A DNA stretch of 64,000 nucleotides from an uncultured Bacilli bacterium (lineage in GTDB: Bacteria; Bacillota_I; Bacilli_A; RF39; UBA660), in the NCBI GenBank assembly GCA_934177995.1, contig CAKPPW010000003.1, forward strand, positions 12,234 to 76,233. The letters run 5' to 3'. The position numbers and the translations under genes are program-made. The notes beneath the pieces were generated by a model. The model was not told the origin of the DNA and made no database searches. It saw only the letters and a list, made by a program, of their open reading frames with translations. Below, piece by piece: positions 51,133 through 61,670 of this stretch; position 1 is the stretch's first letter, and the number at the start of each line of letters is the position of its first letter.

Positions 51133-51703
51133 TAGTTAATATTTTATCAACAAGACCGTAATCTTTAGCATCATTAGCTGTTAAATAGTTGTCTCTATCA
51201 GTATCGTTTTCTATTTGCTTAATAGATTTTCCTGTGTTTTTAGCAAGAATTTCATTAAGCTTTTTCTTTGTCTTTAAGATATGTTCGGCAGCAATTTTTA
51301 TTTCTGTAGCTTGTCCACTAGCTCCACCAAGTGGTTGATGAATCATAACCTCACTATTAGGTAAGGCATACCTTTTGCCTTCTTTACCACTAGATAATAA
51401 GAAAGCTGCCATACTTGCTGCCATTCCAAGACAAATAGTAGAAACATCACTTTTAATAAAATTCATTGTATCATAAATAGCAAAGCCAGAAGTAACATTA
51501 CCACCAGGAGAATTAATGTAAATAGAAATATCTTCATGACTTAGTGAATCAAGATATAAAAGTTCTGCTACTACAGTATTTGCTAAGATATCATCTATTT
51601 CACCAGATAAAAGAATTATTCTATTTTTTAATAGTCTTGAAAATATATCGTAGCTTCTTTCTCCCCCAATTTCTTTATCAACTATCATAGGAATTAAGCT
51701 CAT
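51122..51703 (-). CDS. clpP: ATP-dependent Clp protease proteolytic subunit
   Basis: ClpP is the serine protease core used with Clp ATPases. The catalytic triad is intact: S97 in [10 protein letters not shown]122 in IHQPLGG and D171 in DTDRDNY. The 193 residues are typical. It is convergent with whiA, with coding ends overlapping by 11 nt and no terminator visible between them. No CtsR box was seen upstream. Confidence 0.97.
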   Translation of the reverse strand: MSLIPMIVDKEIGGERSYDIFSRLLKNRIILLSGEIDDILANTVVAELLYLDSLSHEDISIYINSPGGNVTSGFAIYDTMNFIKSDVSTICLGMAASMAAFLLSSGKEGKRYALPNSEVMIHQPLGGASGQATEIKIAAEHILKTKKKLNEILAKNTGKSIKQIENDTDRDNYLTANDAKDYGLVDKILTTTP

Positions 51704-51786
51704 TTTATCACCTTTATCTTTCTAAAATTACTATATCCGTAAAGATAGTTAAATATACTTAAAATAGTTCATCATATTTTGCACAA

Positions 51787-51815
51787 TTTACATCTTGAAA
51801 TATAAATGTTATAAT
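51787..51815 (+). promoter_or_regulatory. Sigma-A promoter of the nucleoside kinase gene
   Basis: -35 TTTACA, 17-nt spacer, consensus -10 TATAAT with TGT in front. Confidence 0.75.
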
Positions 51816-51840
51816 TATGAAAGAATAAGAGGGTGAACTT

Positions 51841-53496
51841 ATGATAGAAGAAATAAAAGTAAAAGTTAATGGAAAAGAAGAGAAGGTTCCTATTGGAACA
51901 ACTTTATTACAACTTAGTAAAAATTATAGTAATAAATATCGTTTTCCTATTATCATCGCTAGAGTTAATAATACATATAGGGAACTTAGTTATAGTATTC
52001 ATGATACTTGTGAAATAGAATTTTTTGATTTAAATTCAAGAGTAGGAAATAGAACACATATTGCAGGACTTACTTTTCTTCTATTGGTAGCGGTTAAAGA
52101 ACTTTATGGAGAAAAAGCAGATATAATTGTTCAACACTCACTAGATAAAGGAATTTATATAGAAACAACTTTTCCAGTTAGTGATACTTTAGTTAAGTCT
52201 ATAGCTAAAAAGATGTTATATTTAGTGGAACAAAATCTTGATATAACTAAAGTCAGTGTTGAAAGAATAAGTGCAATTAAGTATTTTGAAGCTATTAAAG
52301 ATAATGCTAAAGCTAATATTATGAAGTATAATACTAATACTTATATTACCTTGTATAGATTAGGTAGTTATTATAATTATTTTTATCATTATATGCCAAC
52401 ATCAACGGGACTATTAAGAGACTTCAAGTTAACTTATTTAAATGATAATGGCTTTATTTTACAATTCCCAACAGTTTATTCTAAGAATACTATTACAGAA
52501 TATAAACATCATCCTAATATGTTTAAAGTATTTAAAGAGTGTCATGATTGGGCTAAACTTATGCATGTTTCAAATCTTTCTGAATTAAATAGTATTGTTT
52601 CAAAAGGACAAGTGGAAGATTTAATAAGAATAGATGAAACTTTACAAAGTAATAGACTATTGGAAGTGGCAAAAACTATAGTAGCAAATAAAAAAGATAA
52701 GAAAATTGTTCTTTTAGCAGGTCCATCATCAAGTGGTAAAACAACAACTACAAGGAAGCTATGTATGTTCTTAAGAAGTTTTGGTTTAAATCCTAAGATG
52801 ATAAGTATGGATGATTATTTTGTAGAGCGTGATGAAACACCACTTAATGAAAAGGGAGAAAAAGACTACGAATGCTTTGAAGCAGTTGATCATAAATTAC
52901 TTACTGAGCAAGTTTCTTCCTTGCTACAGGGAGAGACAGTAAAAACACCTATTTATAGTTTTATTGAAGGTAGTAAAGAATTTGTGAGAGAAATGAAACT
53001 AGAGAAAAATGATATTTTATTAATAGAAGGTATTCATGCACTTAATCCTAAAGTTTTAGATAAAATACCAGCTAAGAATAAATATAAAATATATTTATCA
53101 GCTTTAACAGAACTTAATATAGATTCTCATAATCGTTTTTCGACAACAGATAATCGCCTTTTAAGAAGAATTATTAGAGATAGTAGAACTAGAGGATATG
53201 ATGTTGTTGACACGATAGCTATTTGGCCTAATGTTAGAAGTGGGGAAGAAAAATATATCTTTCCTTATCAAGACGAAGCTGATTCGACTATCAATACAGC
53301 TTTAATCTATGAACTTGGTGTATTAAAAACTTATGTAGAACCACTACTTTATTCAGTAGATGAAGACTCCATTTACTATGATGAAGCGAAAAGATTATTA
53401 AATTTATTTAGATTAATATTACCAATACCAAGTGAAGCGATACCAGATGATTCTATTTTAAGAGAATTTATTGGTGGTAGTTGTTTTCATGACTAA
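51841..53496 (+). CDS. Uridine-kinase-like nucleoside kinase with TGS and ThrRS-type SAD domains
   Basis: The N-terminal 60 residues are a TGS domain and about 65-225 resemble the second additional domain of threonyl-tRNA synthetase. The C-terminal half is a phosphoribulokinase/uridine kinase domain. The Walker A is LLAGPSSSGKTTT, SMDDYFVERDETP is the substrate-binding region, and LLIEGIHAL follows. The 551 residues match the TGS-kinase family widespread in Bacillota and Thermotogota. The substrate is not certain, so the uridine kinase label is by domain only. It has its own promoter and terminator. Confidence 0.85.
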   Translation: MIEEIKVKVNGKEEKVPIGTTLLQLSKNYSNKYRFPIIIARVNNTYRELSYSIHDTCEIEFFDLNSRVGNRTHIAGLTFLLLVAVKELYGEKADIIVQHSLDKGIYIETTFPVSDTLVKSIAKKMLYLVEQNLDITKVSVERISAIKYFEAIKDNAKANIMKYNTNTYITLYRLGSYYNYFYHYMPTSTGLLRDFKLTYLNDNGFILQFPTVYSKNTITEYKHHPNMFKVFKECHDWAKLMHVSNLSELNSIVSKGQVEDLIRIDETLQSNRLLEVAKTIVANKKDKKIVLLAGPSSSGKTTTTRKLCMFLRSFGLNPKMISMDDYFVERDETPLNEKGEKDYECFEAVDHKLLTEQVSSLLQGETVKTPIYSFIEGSKEFVREMKLEKNDILLIEGIHALNPKVLDKIPAKNKYKIYLSALTELNIDSHNRFSTTDNRLLRRIIRDSRTRGYDVVDTIAIWPNVRSGEEKYIFPYQDEADSTINTALIYELGVLKTYVEPLLYSVDEDSIYYDEAKRLLNLFRLILPIPSEAIPDDSILREFIGGSCFHD

Positions 53497-53500
53497 AATA

Positions 53501-53541
53501 AAAATCAAGGAATAGTTAAGTCTAAACCTTGATTTTGTTTT
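53501..53541. terminator. Bidirectional terminator between the nucleoside kinase and phosphoketolase genes
   Basis: A perfect 10-bp stem AAAATCAAGG/CCTTGATTTT around a 16-nt loop, with T runs on both strands, separates the convergent genes. Confidence 0.85.
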
Positions 53542-53553
53542 GTATATAAATTA

Positions 53554-55914
53554 TTACCATAATACTTCGATATCTTTATCAATATCATGCCATACGAAGT
53601 TTTGTACTTCTTCCATGTCTTCACCATATTCTCTTATATAGTTATTGTGTTTAACAAGTTTATCTTTGCACCATTCATAAAGAGGAGTAGCCCTGTTACC
53701 TAGTTTAGGTAAATATTTTAAAGCATCCATTACTAGATGATATCTGTCAATCTTGTTTTGAACTCTCATATCAAATGGAGTAGTAATAGTACCTTCTTCA
53801 ATATAACCATGGACATGTATATTATCATTTTCACGTTTATAAGTTAATTGATGAATTAAAGAAGGGTATCCATGGAAAGCAAAAATGATAGGTTTGTTTT
53901 TAGTGAATAACATATCATAATCTTGATCAGTTAATCCATGAGGATGTTCTAAATTTGATTGTAATTTCATTAAATCAACAACATTTACACAACGAATTTT
54001 TATTTCTGGGAAAAATTTATGAAGAATAGAAATTGCTGCTAGAGTTTCTAGAGTTGGTGTATCTCCACAACAAGCCATTACTATATCAGGTTCATATCCT
54101 AAGTCATTACTAGCCCAGTTAAATATACCAATACCCTTACTACAATGGTTAATAGCTTCATCCATACTTAACCACTGCATACTAGGATGTTTAGATGCAA
54201 CAATTACATTTATATAATTCTTACTCTTGATACAATGATTGCAAGTAGAAAGTAGACAGTTAGCATCAGGTGGAAGATATATTCTTGCTATATCAGCTTT
54301 TTTTGTAACAATATGATTTAAGAATCCTGGGTCTTGATGGGTATAACCATTATGGTCTTGTTGCCAAATATGAGATGTTAGTAAGTAATTAAGAGAAGAA
54401 ATATTTCTTCGCCAATCAAGTTGTTTACAAACTTTTAACCATTTAGCATGTTGACTGGTCATAGAATCAACAATTCTTACAAAAGCTTCATAAGTATCAA
54501 ATATACCATGTCTTCCGGTTAAAATATACCCTTCAAGCATTCCTTCACAAACATGTTCAGAAAGAAAAGAATCTATAACTTGTCCTTGTTTACTTAAGTA
54601 TTCATCATTATCTAATATTTTTCCATTGAACTGACGATTAGTAACATCAAAGACAGCATTTAATCTATTTGACAAAGCCTCATCTGGTCCAAATATTCGG
54701 AAATTTTTGTTTTGTTTAATAACATCTTCTAAATAATTACCTAAAATCTTTGTGTCTTGGACTTTAATATCGCCATGGTTTTTAACCTCAACTTTATAAT
54801 TGCGAAAATCAGGTAGGTAAAGTTCCTTTAGTAAAAGACCACCGTTAGCATAAGGATTAGCTCCCATTCTTCTGTTACCTTTTGGTGCTAGCTCTCTTAA
54901 CTCTTCTTTTATAGAACCATCTTCATTAAAGATTTGTTCAGGATGATAACTTTTTAACCAGTTTTCTAGTATATCAACGTGTTCCATATGATCTTGGTCT
55001 ATTGGTACTGGTACTTGGTGTGCTCTAAAAGTTCCTTCGATTTGGGCTCCTTGGAACATTTTTGGACCAGTCCATCCTTTTGGAGTTTTTAAAATAATCA
55101 TTGGCCATTTAGGAGTAGTAGTTGATTTATCACTCTTAATTTGTTTTATCTTTTTAACAACTTCATCTAAAGCCTCTGCCATTTTCTCATGAAGAGTCAT
55201 AGGGTCTTTTCCTTCTAGATAAATTGGATCATAACCATATCCATCAAAAAGATTAAGTAATTCCTTTTTAGGTATTCTATCAAGAATAGTTGGATTTGCT
55301 ATTTTATAACCATTCAAATTTAAAATAGGTAAAACAACTCCATCAGTTTTCTTATTAATAAGTTTATTGCAGTGCCATGAAGTAGCAAGAGGACCCGTTT
55401 CAGCCTCCCCATCTCCTACTACTACAGCTGCTATTAAATCAGGATTATCAAGAACAGCACCATAGGCATGAGCAAGACTGTATCCTAATTCACCACCTTC
55501 ATTTATCGAACCTGGCGTTTCTGGAGCTACATGTGATGAAATTCCTCCAGGGAAACTAAATTGCTTAAATAATTTTTTTAATCCTTCTTCGTTTTCTGAT
55601 ATATTTGGATATACTTCACTATAAGTACCCTCCAAATAGACATTGGAAACGATAGCATTACCGCCATGTCCTGGACCTGAGATATAAATCATATTAAGAT
55701 CATATTTCTTTATAACTCTATTTAAATGGGTATAAATAAAATTTTGGGTAGGAACAGTACCCCAGTGACCAACTACTTTCTTTTTTAAATCTTTTTTTTC
55801 GAGTGGTCTTTTTAATAGGGGATTATCTTTTAAATAAAGTTGTCCTACTGATAAATAATTAGCTGCATTAAAATATCTATTAATTCTTTCTTTTTCCTTT
55901 TCTGTAAGTGCCAT
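53554..55914 (-). CDS. xfp: Phosphoketolase (xylulose-5-phosphate/fructose-6-phosphate)
   Basis: A thiamine-diphosphate enzyme that splits xylulose 5-phosphate or fructose 6-phosphate with phosphate to make acetyl phosphate. The 786 residues are standard. Key segments are [22 protein letters not shown], the ThDP-binding [15 protein letters not shown], and GYTHQDPGF in the C-terminal half. It points to heterofermentative sugar use with acetyl phosphate and ATP formation. It is transcribed divergently from the T7SS locus. Confidence 0.97.
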   Translation of the reverse strand: MALTEKEKERINRYFNAANYLSVGQLYLKDNPLLKRPLEKKDLKKKVVGHWGTVPTQNFIYTHLNRVIKKYDLNMIYISGPGHGGNAIVSNVYLEGTYSEVYPNISENEEGLKKLFKQFSFPGGISSHVAPETPGSINEGGELGYSLAHAYGAVLDNPDLIAAVVVGDGEAETGPLATSWHCNKLINKKTDGVVLPILNLNGYKIANPTILDRIPKKELLNLFDGYGYDPIYLEGKDPMTLHEKMAEALDEVVKKIKQIKSDKSTTTPKWPMIILKTPKGWTGPKMFQGAQIEGTFRAHQVPVPIDQDHMEHVDILENWLKSYHPEQIFNEDGSIKEELRELAPKGNRRMGANPYANGGLLLKELYLPDFRNYKVEVKNHGDIKVQDTKILGNYLEDVIKQNKNFRIFGPDEALSNRLNAVFDVTNRQFNGKILDNDEYLSKQGQVIDSFLSEHVCEGMLEGYILTGRHGIFDTYEAFVRIVDSMTSQHAKWLKVCKQLDWRRNISSLNYLLTSHIWQQDHNGYTHQDPGFLNHIVTKKADIARIYLPPDANCLLSTCNHCIKSKNYINVIVASKHPSMQWLSMDEAINHCSKGIGIFNWASNDLGYEPDIVMACCGDTPTLETLAAISILHKFFPEIKIRCVNVVDLMKLQSNLEHPHGLTDQDYDMLFTKNKPIIFAFHGYPSLIHQLTYKRENDNIHVHGYIEEGTITTPFDMRVQNKIDRYHLVMDALKYLPKLGNRATPLYEWCKDKLVKHNNYIREYGEDMEEVQNFVWHDIDKDIEVLW

Positions 55915-55938
55915 ACATATCCTCCTTATTCTAATTAA

Positions 55939-55967
55939 ATTATAAGATATAAATACTTATTTTTCAA
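55939..55967 (-). promoter_or_regulatory. Sigma-A promoter of phosphoketolase
   Basis: On the minus strand: -35 TTGAAA, 17-nt spacer, consensus -10 TATAAT. No cre-like site was recognised nearby. Confidence 0.8.
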
Positions 55968-55994
55968 CAAATAATAGGAAAAGAAATTAAAGTA

Positions 55995-56003
55995 TGGTAT
56001 ACT
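55995..56003 (+). promoter_or_regulatory. Extended -10 promoter of essC
   Basis: TGG precedes TATACT, 35 nt before the essC start. The -35 position is poor. Confidence 0.55.
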
Positions 56004-56038
56004 TTCAGTATAGATAAAAAGATAAGTTGGTGAAAAAA

Positions 56039-59000
56039 GTGAAGATATTTATTTTAGATGATTATAAAGTTAATTCTTATAAATTACCCCAAAAAGTAGA
56101 AGATTCATATTTGATAAATTATCATTCTGATGATGAAGAAAAAAGTATTAGTGTTCAATCAGTTAATGGTATTTGGAATATTCAAAGTAATGATAGTATT
56201 ACAATTGTTGATAATGGCAAAACAGTAGACTCATGTCAATTAACAAACTATAAAATAGTGAAGCTTTTCTTTACAGATACTGATCAAAATGTTGTTTTAG
56301 TATCAGTACCATCATCGGTTAACTTAAAAAAAGACTATCTATTAACAAACATAAATGAATTAAAAATAGGTTCTCTTTCTACTAATAATATAGTTTTTCC
56401 GATATTAGATGAAGAACATGTCATAATAACTAAAGAAAATGGTATGTGGAAATTATTAGTAAAAAGTAGTAATATACCAATTTATGTTAATAAGAGAAAA
56501 ATAGTCAGTTGTAATTTAACATTCGGTGATGAAATATTTATTTTAGGATTAAAGATTATCTGGTTAAATAATTCTGTTCGTATTAATACTATTAAAGATT
56601 TAATTACTATAAATGGTCTTGCTGAAACAGACCTACCTAAAGAAGATAATAGTATGTACACTAAAATTACTGCTAAAGAAAAAAAGAGTAGTCTATATAA
56701 AGAAAATGAATACTTTTTTCATACTCCAAATTTAAAACCAGTTATTGAAAAAGTTGTTATTGAAATTGAAAATCCACCACTCAAAGAAAGAGATATGCAA
56801 TTACCACTATTTTTAAGTATAGGAGCATCTGCTGTTTTCTCAATCTCGTCATTAGCTACTTGTATCTTTTCTTATGTTAGTATTGTCCAAGGTAAGAGTA
56901 CTTGGAATGATGAAGCGATGAACTTTGTAATAGGTTTTTCTTTATTAATAGGTAGTTTATTATTTCCAATACTAACTCATTATTATGAGAAAAGTATGAA
57001 TAAAAAAAGAGAAGCAAAAAGACAAAAAAAATATAGTCAGTATTTACAAGAAAAAAAAGATTTAATAGATACTACTATTAATCATCAGAAAAATATTTTA
57101 AAAGAATTATACTTAAATGCTAGTGAATGTCAAAGATTGTTTGAAACTAGAAATGCTAGTTTGTGGAGTAGAGAAATAAGTGATAAAGATTTTTTAACCA
57201 TAAGACTTGGTATTGGTAGGAGAAAAGCTGATATTGTTATAGATGCTCCTAAAAAACAATTTTCTATAGATGATGATAATTTGAAAGATAAAGCTAGTGA
57301 ACTAATGGATTCTGACTTATCTATGACAGATGTTCCAATAACAGTTTCTTTGATAAATTATCCAATCTTTCCTATTATTCTAAATACTACTAAGAAAAAG
57401 AGCTATATTGAAGCGATACTTTTACAATTAATGACTTACTATAGTAGTATTGATTTGAAACTAGTTTTTCTTGTAAGTGAAAAAAATAATGATATATGGA
57501 ATCAATTTAAGTTTTTAGCTCACTCTCTTGATGATCAAGGAAAAATTAGAATGTTTGCTTATACTGATGAAGAGGCAAAGACAGTATCTTATCATTTAGA
57601 ATCTAAATATCAAGAAAGATTTAATTTTGTTAAAGATACTCCTAGTAATTCTGAAATTGATAAAATAGAAAATAAAAAAGACCTTTATCAAATGTTTTCT
57701 AGTTATTATTTAATTATAACTGATAATATTATTAAGTATCGAAACTTGGAAATAATAGAAAAATTATTTAAGTCTAATTCTAATTATGGTTTTTCTATTT
57801 TGATTTTTGAAAATGCAATAAGAAATTTACCTAGTAAATGTAATTATTTTAGCAATATTTCTGATACGGAGGCAGGATTATTTAGCAAAGATGTAAGTAG
57901 TAATAGTTTATCTGTTTTCTCACCAGAATTCTTTTTGGGAAATAGTCTTTTGCCTTACATAAATGCAGTATCAAATATTCCTATTGATTTGTCAGATGGT
58001 ACTTCCAATTTACCTCAAACTTTAGAGTTCTTAGAAATGTATAAAGTTGGTAAAATAGAACAATTAAATATTACTACTAAGTGGCAAGAAAATGATCCGA
58101 CTATTTCTTTAATTGCACCTGTAGGAGTTCATCCTAATGGTAATTTGTTTGAACTTAACTTACATGAAAAAGAGCATGGTCCACATGGATTAATAGCAGG
58201 ATCTACTGGAAGTGGTAAAAGTGAATTTATTATTACCTATATCCTATCAATGTGTATAAATTATAGCCCATTAGAAGTTCAATTTGTTTTGATTGATTAT
58301 AAAGGTGGTGGACTTGCTGGTGCTTTTGAAAATAGAGAAAAGAAAAGTAGAGTACCACATATAATTGGAACTATAACAAATCTTGATACATCAGAAATGA
58401 ATAGAACTTTAGTATCAATTAGAAGTGAACTTAAAAGAAGACAAAGAGTATTTAATGAAGCAAGAGATATGTTAGGGGAAAGTACGATAGATATTTATAA
58501 GTATCAGAAATATTATCGTGAAGGACAGGTAAAAGAACCTATAGCTCATTTATTTATTGTATCTGATGAGTTTGCTGAACTTAAAAGTCAACAACCAGAC
58601 TTTATGGATGAACTAGTATCAACTGCTCGTATTGGACGTTCACTTGGAGTTCATTTAATACTTGCAACTCAAAAACCTAGTGGAGTAGTAGATGATCAGA
58701 TTTGGTCAAATGCTAGATTTAAAGTATGTTTAAAAGTTCAGTCAGAAGCAGATAGTCAAGAAATGTTAAGAAGACCAGAAGCAGCTACTTTAAAAGAAAT
58801 AGGAAGATTCTACTTACAAGTTGGATATGATGAAATATTTGAAATTGGTCAATCAGCTTGGAGTGGTGCTAAATATATTCCGTCTGATATTGTTGAGAAA
58901 AAAATAGATGACTCTATAAATTTTATTAGTAATAATGGAACAATTATTAAGAGTGTTAATAATACAGTAAAGAAAGATGAACAAAAAGATTATGGTGAAC

Positions 59001-60622
59001 AATTAACTAATATAGTTAAATACTTAATAAATATTGCTCAAAAAGAAAATATTCAAACTAATCAATTATGGTTACCTTCTATTCCTAATGAAATATATTT
59101 AGGCAATATTGTTAATAAATACAACTTTAAACCATCTAGTTATAATTATCAAGCTGTAATAGGAGAATATGATGATCCGGAAAATCAATTACAAGGTATT
59201 TTAACATTAGATGTTGCTGATAGTGGAAATATCTTGATATATGGTACGACTGGTAGTGGTAAAGAAAATCAATTATCTACAATTCTTTATTCATTATGTA
59301 TCTACCATTCACCGGAAGAGATAAACATTTACATAATGGACTTTGGTGCTGAAGTATTAAAAGTATTTAGTAGAATGCCTCAAGTTGGTGATTATGCTTC
59401 TAGCTATGATAATGAAAAAATAGAAAATTTATTACAAATGCTTGAGCGGGAACTAAATAAAAGAAGAAGTATTTTATCAAACTATGGTGGTAGTTTTACC
59501 ACTTATAATAGTAGAAATGCAAATAAACTACCATTAATATTTGTTATTCTTAATGGTTATGAATCCTTCTTTGAAAGTTTTAATAATCTAGAAGATGGAT
59601 TTAATAGGTTATTTAGAGAGGGTAGTAAATATGGAATAATTTTTGCTGTTACAGCTTCTGCTACTAATGCTTTAGCTACTAGAGTATCACAAAACTTTAT
59701 GACAATTTATGCTTTAAGATTTAATGATGATTTTGAATTTAGATATGTTTTAAATGCTCCATTAAATCTTGTACCTAAAAAAGTCTTTGGTAGAGGATTA
59801 ACTAATTTTAGAGAAAAAGTAGTAGAGTATCAAACAGCTTATATAAATTTATTTGATATGATTAATGATACTGTTAAAGAAACAGCTGCTAAATTAGCAT
59901 CCTATTATACTATTAAAGCTAAGCAAATTCCTACTATTCCTAGCAAAGTAAATTCTGAAACTATGGCTAAATATATAGATAACCTAACTAATTTACCAAT
60001 AGGAGTTAATTTTGATGATGCTAGTATTTCTACTTTTAACTTTAAAGAGAATAAAATCACACCAATAATAGGAAATGATTTATTAATAAATACAGGTTTT
60101 TTAACGGAGTTATATAAAGAACTTGTTAGTCTACCAAAAACAATAGTATTAATGCTTGATTTGTTATATACAGTCTCAGTTCCTAGTGAAATTACATCAA
60201 CTACAGATGCTACTGAATTTGTTACTACTATAAAACAAATATTAAATAAAGAGGAGCAACCTGAAGAAGATAGGGTAATAATAATAGCTGGTATATCTAA
60301 ACTATTTAATGACTCTAATATAAATGATAGTATAAAAAAAGATTTATCAGATATTTTAAATAATGTAGATAAATTTACTACTACTAGTTTTATTATAATA
60401 GAAGAATATCAAAAGTATCGTAATTTAATGGTTGAAGACTGGTATCAAAATAGAGTTTCTTTATCTAAAGGAATATGGATAGGTGAAGGATTTGAAAATC
60501 AAATAGCTTTCCAAGTTGATTCTATAAGTAATGTAAATATTCAAGAGTATTCAACAGATGCAGGCTACATAGTTTCTAATGGTAAATTTGAAATTATAAA
60601 AACAATAGAAGGTGATGAATAA
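56039..60622 (+). CDS. essC: EssC-type FtsK/SpoIIIE ATPase of a type VII secretion system
   Basis: EssC is the membrane motor of Gram-positive T7SS. The 1527 residues start with two FHA-like beta domains (about 1-185), then two membrane helices (about 258-283 and 295-315). Three FtsK/SpoIIIE-like ATPase domains follow. Domain 1 has an intact Walker A GSTGSGKS (721-728) and VLIDYKGGG. Domain 2 has GTTGSGKE (from about residue 1069), with Glu in place of Ser/Thr after the Lys. Domain 3 lacks a recognisable Walker A. The GTG at 56039 follows AAGTTGGTG and is preferred over TTG 56027. It overlaps the EsaB gene by one base. Confidence 0.93.
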   Translation: MKIFILDDYKVNSYKLPQKVEDSYLINYHSDDEEKSISVQSVNGIWNIQSNDSITIVDNGKTVDSCQLTNYKIVKLFFTDTDQNVVLVSVPSSVNLKKDYLLTNINELKIGSLSTNNIVFPILDEEHVIITKENGMWKLLVKSSNIPIYVNKRKIVSCNLTFGDEIFILGLKIIWLNNSVRINTIKDLITINGLAETDLPKEDNSMYTKITAKEKKSSLYKENEYFFHTPNLKPVIEKVVIEIENPPLKERDMQLPLFLSIGASAVFSISSLATCIFSYVSIVQGKSTWNDEAMNFVIGFSLLIGSLLFPILTHYYEKSMNKKREAKRQKKYSQYLQEKKDLIDTTINHQKNILKELYLNASECQRLFETRNASLWSREISDKDFLTIRLGIGRRKADIVIDAPKKQFSIDDDNLKDKASELMDSDLSMTDVPITVSLINYPIFPIILNTTKKKSYIEAILLQLMTYYSSIDLKLVFLVSEKNNDIWNQFKFLAHSLDDQGKIRMFAYTDEEAKTVSYHLESKYQERFNFVKDTPSNSEIDKIENKKDLYQMFSSYYLIITDNIIKYRNLEIIEKLFKSNSNYGFSILIFENAIRNLPSKCNYFSNISDTEAGLFSKDVSSNSLSVFSPEFFLGNSLLPYINAVSNIPIDLSDGTSNLPQTLEFLEMYKVGKIEQLNITTKWQENDPTISLIAPVGVHPNGNLFELNLHEKEHGPHGLIAGSTGSGKSEFIITYILSMCINYSPLEVQFVLIDYKGGGLAGAFENREKKSRVPHIIGTITNLDTSEMNRTLVSIRSELKRRQRVFNEARDMLGESTIDIYKYQKYYREGQVKEPIAHLFIVSDEFAELKSQQPDFMDELVSTARIGRSLGVHLILATQKPSGVVDDQIWSNARFKVCLKVQSEADSQEMLRRPEAATLKEIGRFYLQVGYDEIFEIGQSAWSGAKYIPSDIVEKKIDDSINFISNNGTIIKSVNNTVKKDEQKDYGEQLTNIVKYLINIAQKENIQTNQLWLPSIPNEIYLGNIVNKYNFKPSSYNYQAVIGEYDDPENQLQGILTLDVADSGNILIYGTTGSGKENQLSTILYSLCIYHSPEEINIYIMDFGAEVLKVFSRMPQVGDYASSYDNEKIENLLQMLERELNKRRSILSNYGGSFTTYNSRNANKLPLIFVILNGYESFFESFNNLEDGFNRLFREGSKYGIIFAVTASATNALATRVSQNFMTIYALRFNDDFEFRYVLNAPLNLVPKKVFGRGLTNFREKVVEYQTAYINLFDMINDTVKETAAKLASYYTIKAKQIPTIPSKVNSETMAKYIDNLTNLPIGVNFDDASISTFNFKENKITPIIGNDLLINTGFLTELYKELVSLPKTIVLMLDLLYTVSVPSEITSTTDATEFVTTIKQILNKEEQPEEDRVIIIAGISKLFNDSNINDSIKKDLSDILNNVDKFTTTSFIIIEEYQKYRNLMVEDWYQNRVSLSKGIWIGEGFENQIAFQVDSISNVNIQEYSTDAGYIVSNGKFEIIKTIEGDE

Positions 60623-60879
60623 TGAAGAATAAAGTTCTAGTAGATTTAATAGTTCCTGAGATAGATGAAGAATACTCAGTTTATTTACCAATAAATAAGA
60701 AAATAGGCAATATAATAATTTTACTTAATAAGGCAATATATGAATTAACTAATGGAGATTTTGAACTGTCTTCTACCAATTCTTTATATAATAAAGACAC
60801 TTGTGAACGGTATAGTTTTGATACATTATTATTCAATACTAACATTAGAAATGGAACTAGATTAATACTAATATCATAA
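60622..60879 (+). CDS. esaB: EsaB/YukD ubiquitin-like T7SS protein
   Basis: The 85 residues fit the small ubiquitin-like YukD/EsaB fold: VLVDLIVPEIDEEYSVYLPINKKIGNIIILLNKAI and a final NTNIRNGTRLILIS strand. In other systems it is a cytosolic accessory or regulatory component. The start codon shares a base with the essC stop, as close coupling would predict. Confidence 0.88.
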   Translation: MKNKVLVDLIVPEIDEEYSVYLPINKKIGNIIILLNKAIYELTNGDFELSSTNSLYNKDTCERYSFDTLLFNTNIRNGTRLILIS

Positions 60880-60937
60880 ATATTACAATTAGTTATAGTT
60901 TATTAGTGTTAAAAAGTGTCAAATTATTTGATTTATA

Positions 60938-60966
60938 TTGAGAAAAGATTTTTATTGTGACATACT
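60938..60966 (+). promoter_or_regulatory. Promoter of the WXG100-protein operon
   Basis: -35 TTGAGA, 17-nt spacer, -10 CATACT with TGA in front (extended -10). Transcription would begin at about 60973. Confidence 0.5.
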
Positions 60967-60971
60967 TAAGA

Positions 60972-60993
60972 TAGTAGAAGGTAACTTTTACTA
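60972..60993 (+). other. 5'-end hairpin of the WXG100-operon mRNA
   Basis: TAGTAGAAG pairs with CTTTTACTA (9 bp, one G-U) around a GTAA loop. It starts at the predicted transcription start and ends before the ribosome-binding site, the arrangement of 5' stabilising hairpins. Confidence 0.5.
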
Positions 60994-61014
60994 GCAGGTG
61001 AGAGAGGTATAGAG

Positions 61015-61305
61015 ATGGAAGATGTTTCAGGTATCAATAGGGAAGAAATGTTAACTCTTAGCAAAAGTTTTTTGAGATATCATGATGATATTAAAGACAT
61101 ATTTTTAGAATATAAAAAAACTATAGATGATACTGTTAGATATTATCAAGGTGATGTGGCTGAGGCATATAGAAGTAAGTTTAAAAACTTTGACGCAAAT
61201 CTTGCTGTAGTATTAAAAAGTTTCCTTGATTACAGTGAAACTCTTATGGAAGTAGTAAAGAAATATGATGACTTTTACTTTGACTCATCTATGAATAATT
61301 ATTGA
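61015..61305 (+). CDS. WXG100-like T7SS protein, YQG variant
   Basis: A 96-residue helical-hairpin protein with no signal peptide. The turn between the two predicted helices reads RYYQGDVAEAYRSKF, where YQG replaces the WXG motif. Length and spacing fit the WXG100/ESAT-6 superfamily. It is the first of six small genes in a row after essC-esaB and is probably secreted or a component of the secreted complex. Confidence 0.75.
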   Translation: MEDVSGINREEMLTLSKSFLRYHDDIKDIFLEYKKTIDDTVRYYQGDVAEAYRSKFKNFDANLAVVLKSFLDYSETLMEVVKKYDDFYFDSSMNNY

Positions 61306-61320
61306 TAAGGAGGTGAAATA

Positions 61321-61653
61321 ATGGCTTTAACTATGAAAAAAGCTGATGTTGGTGTATCTACATCAGGAATTAATGATTTGGAAAAACAAGTATTAAAAGA
61401 GGTATTAGAAGCTACTCAAGTATGTTCAGTTAGTAGTAAAGAATATAAAACATTAGTTGCATCTATTAGACAATATTGGAGTGGTGAAGATTGTAATAAC
61501 TACATAGCTGATTTAAACCAAGCTGTTAAAGATCTTAATGATGCAGTAGGTTATATTAATACTTCTATTAAGAATGGATTAGAAAAATATAAAAGCGAAT
61601 TTTCTTCTTTCCAAAAAAGTAATTATAAAAAAGGTACCACAAAAATTAAATAA
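61321..61653 (+). CDS. WXG100-family protein
   Basis: The 110-residue protein has the WXG motif as WSG in SIRQYWSGEDCNNYIADLNQAV, flanked by two predicted helices, and a basic tail ending GTTKIK. A strong AAGGAGGTG site precedes it, suggesting high expression. It belongs to the T7SS substrate family and lies 15 nt after the previous gene. Confidence 0.85.
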   Translation: MALTMKKADVGVSTSGINDLEKQVLKEVLEATQVCSVSSKEYKTLVASIRQYWSGEDCNNYIADLNQAVKDLNDAVGYINTSIKNGLEKYKSEFSSFQKSNYKKGTTKIK

Positions 61654-61670
61654 GTAAGGAGGGTGATAAT

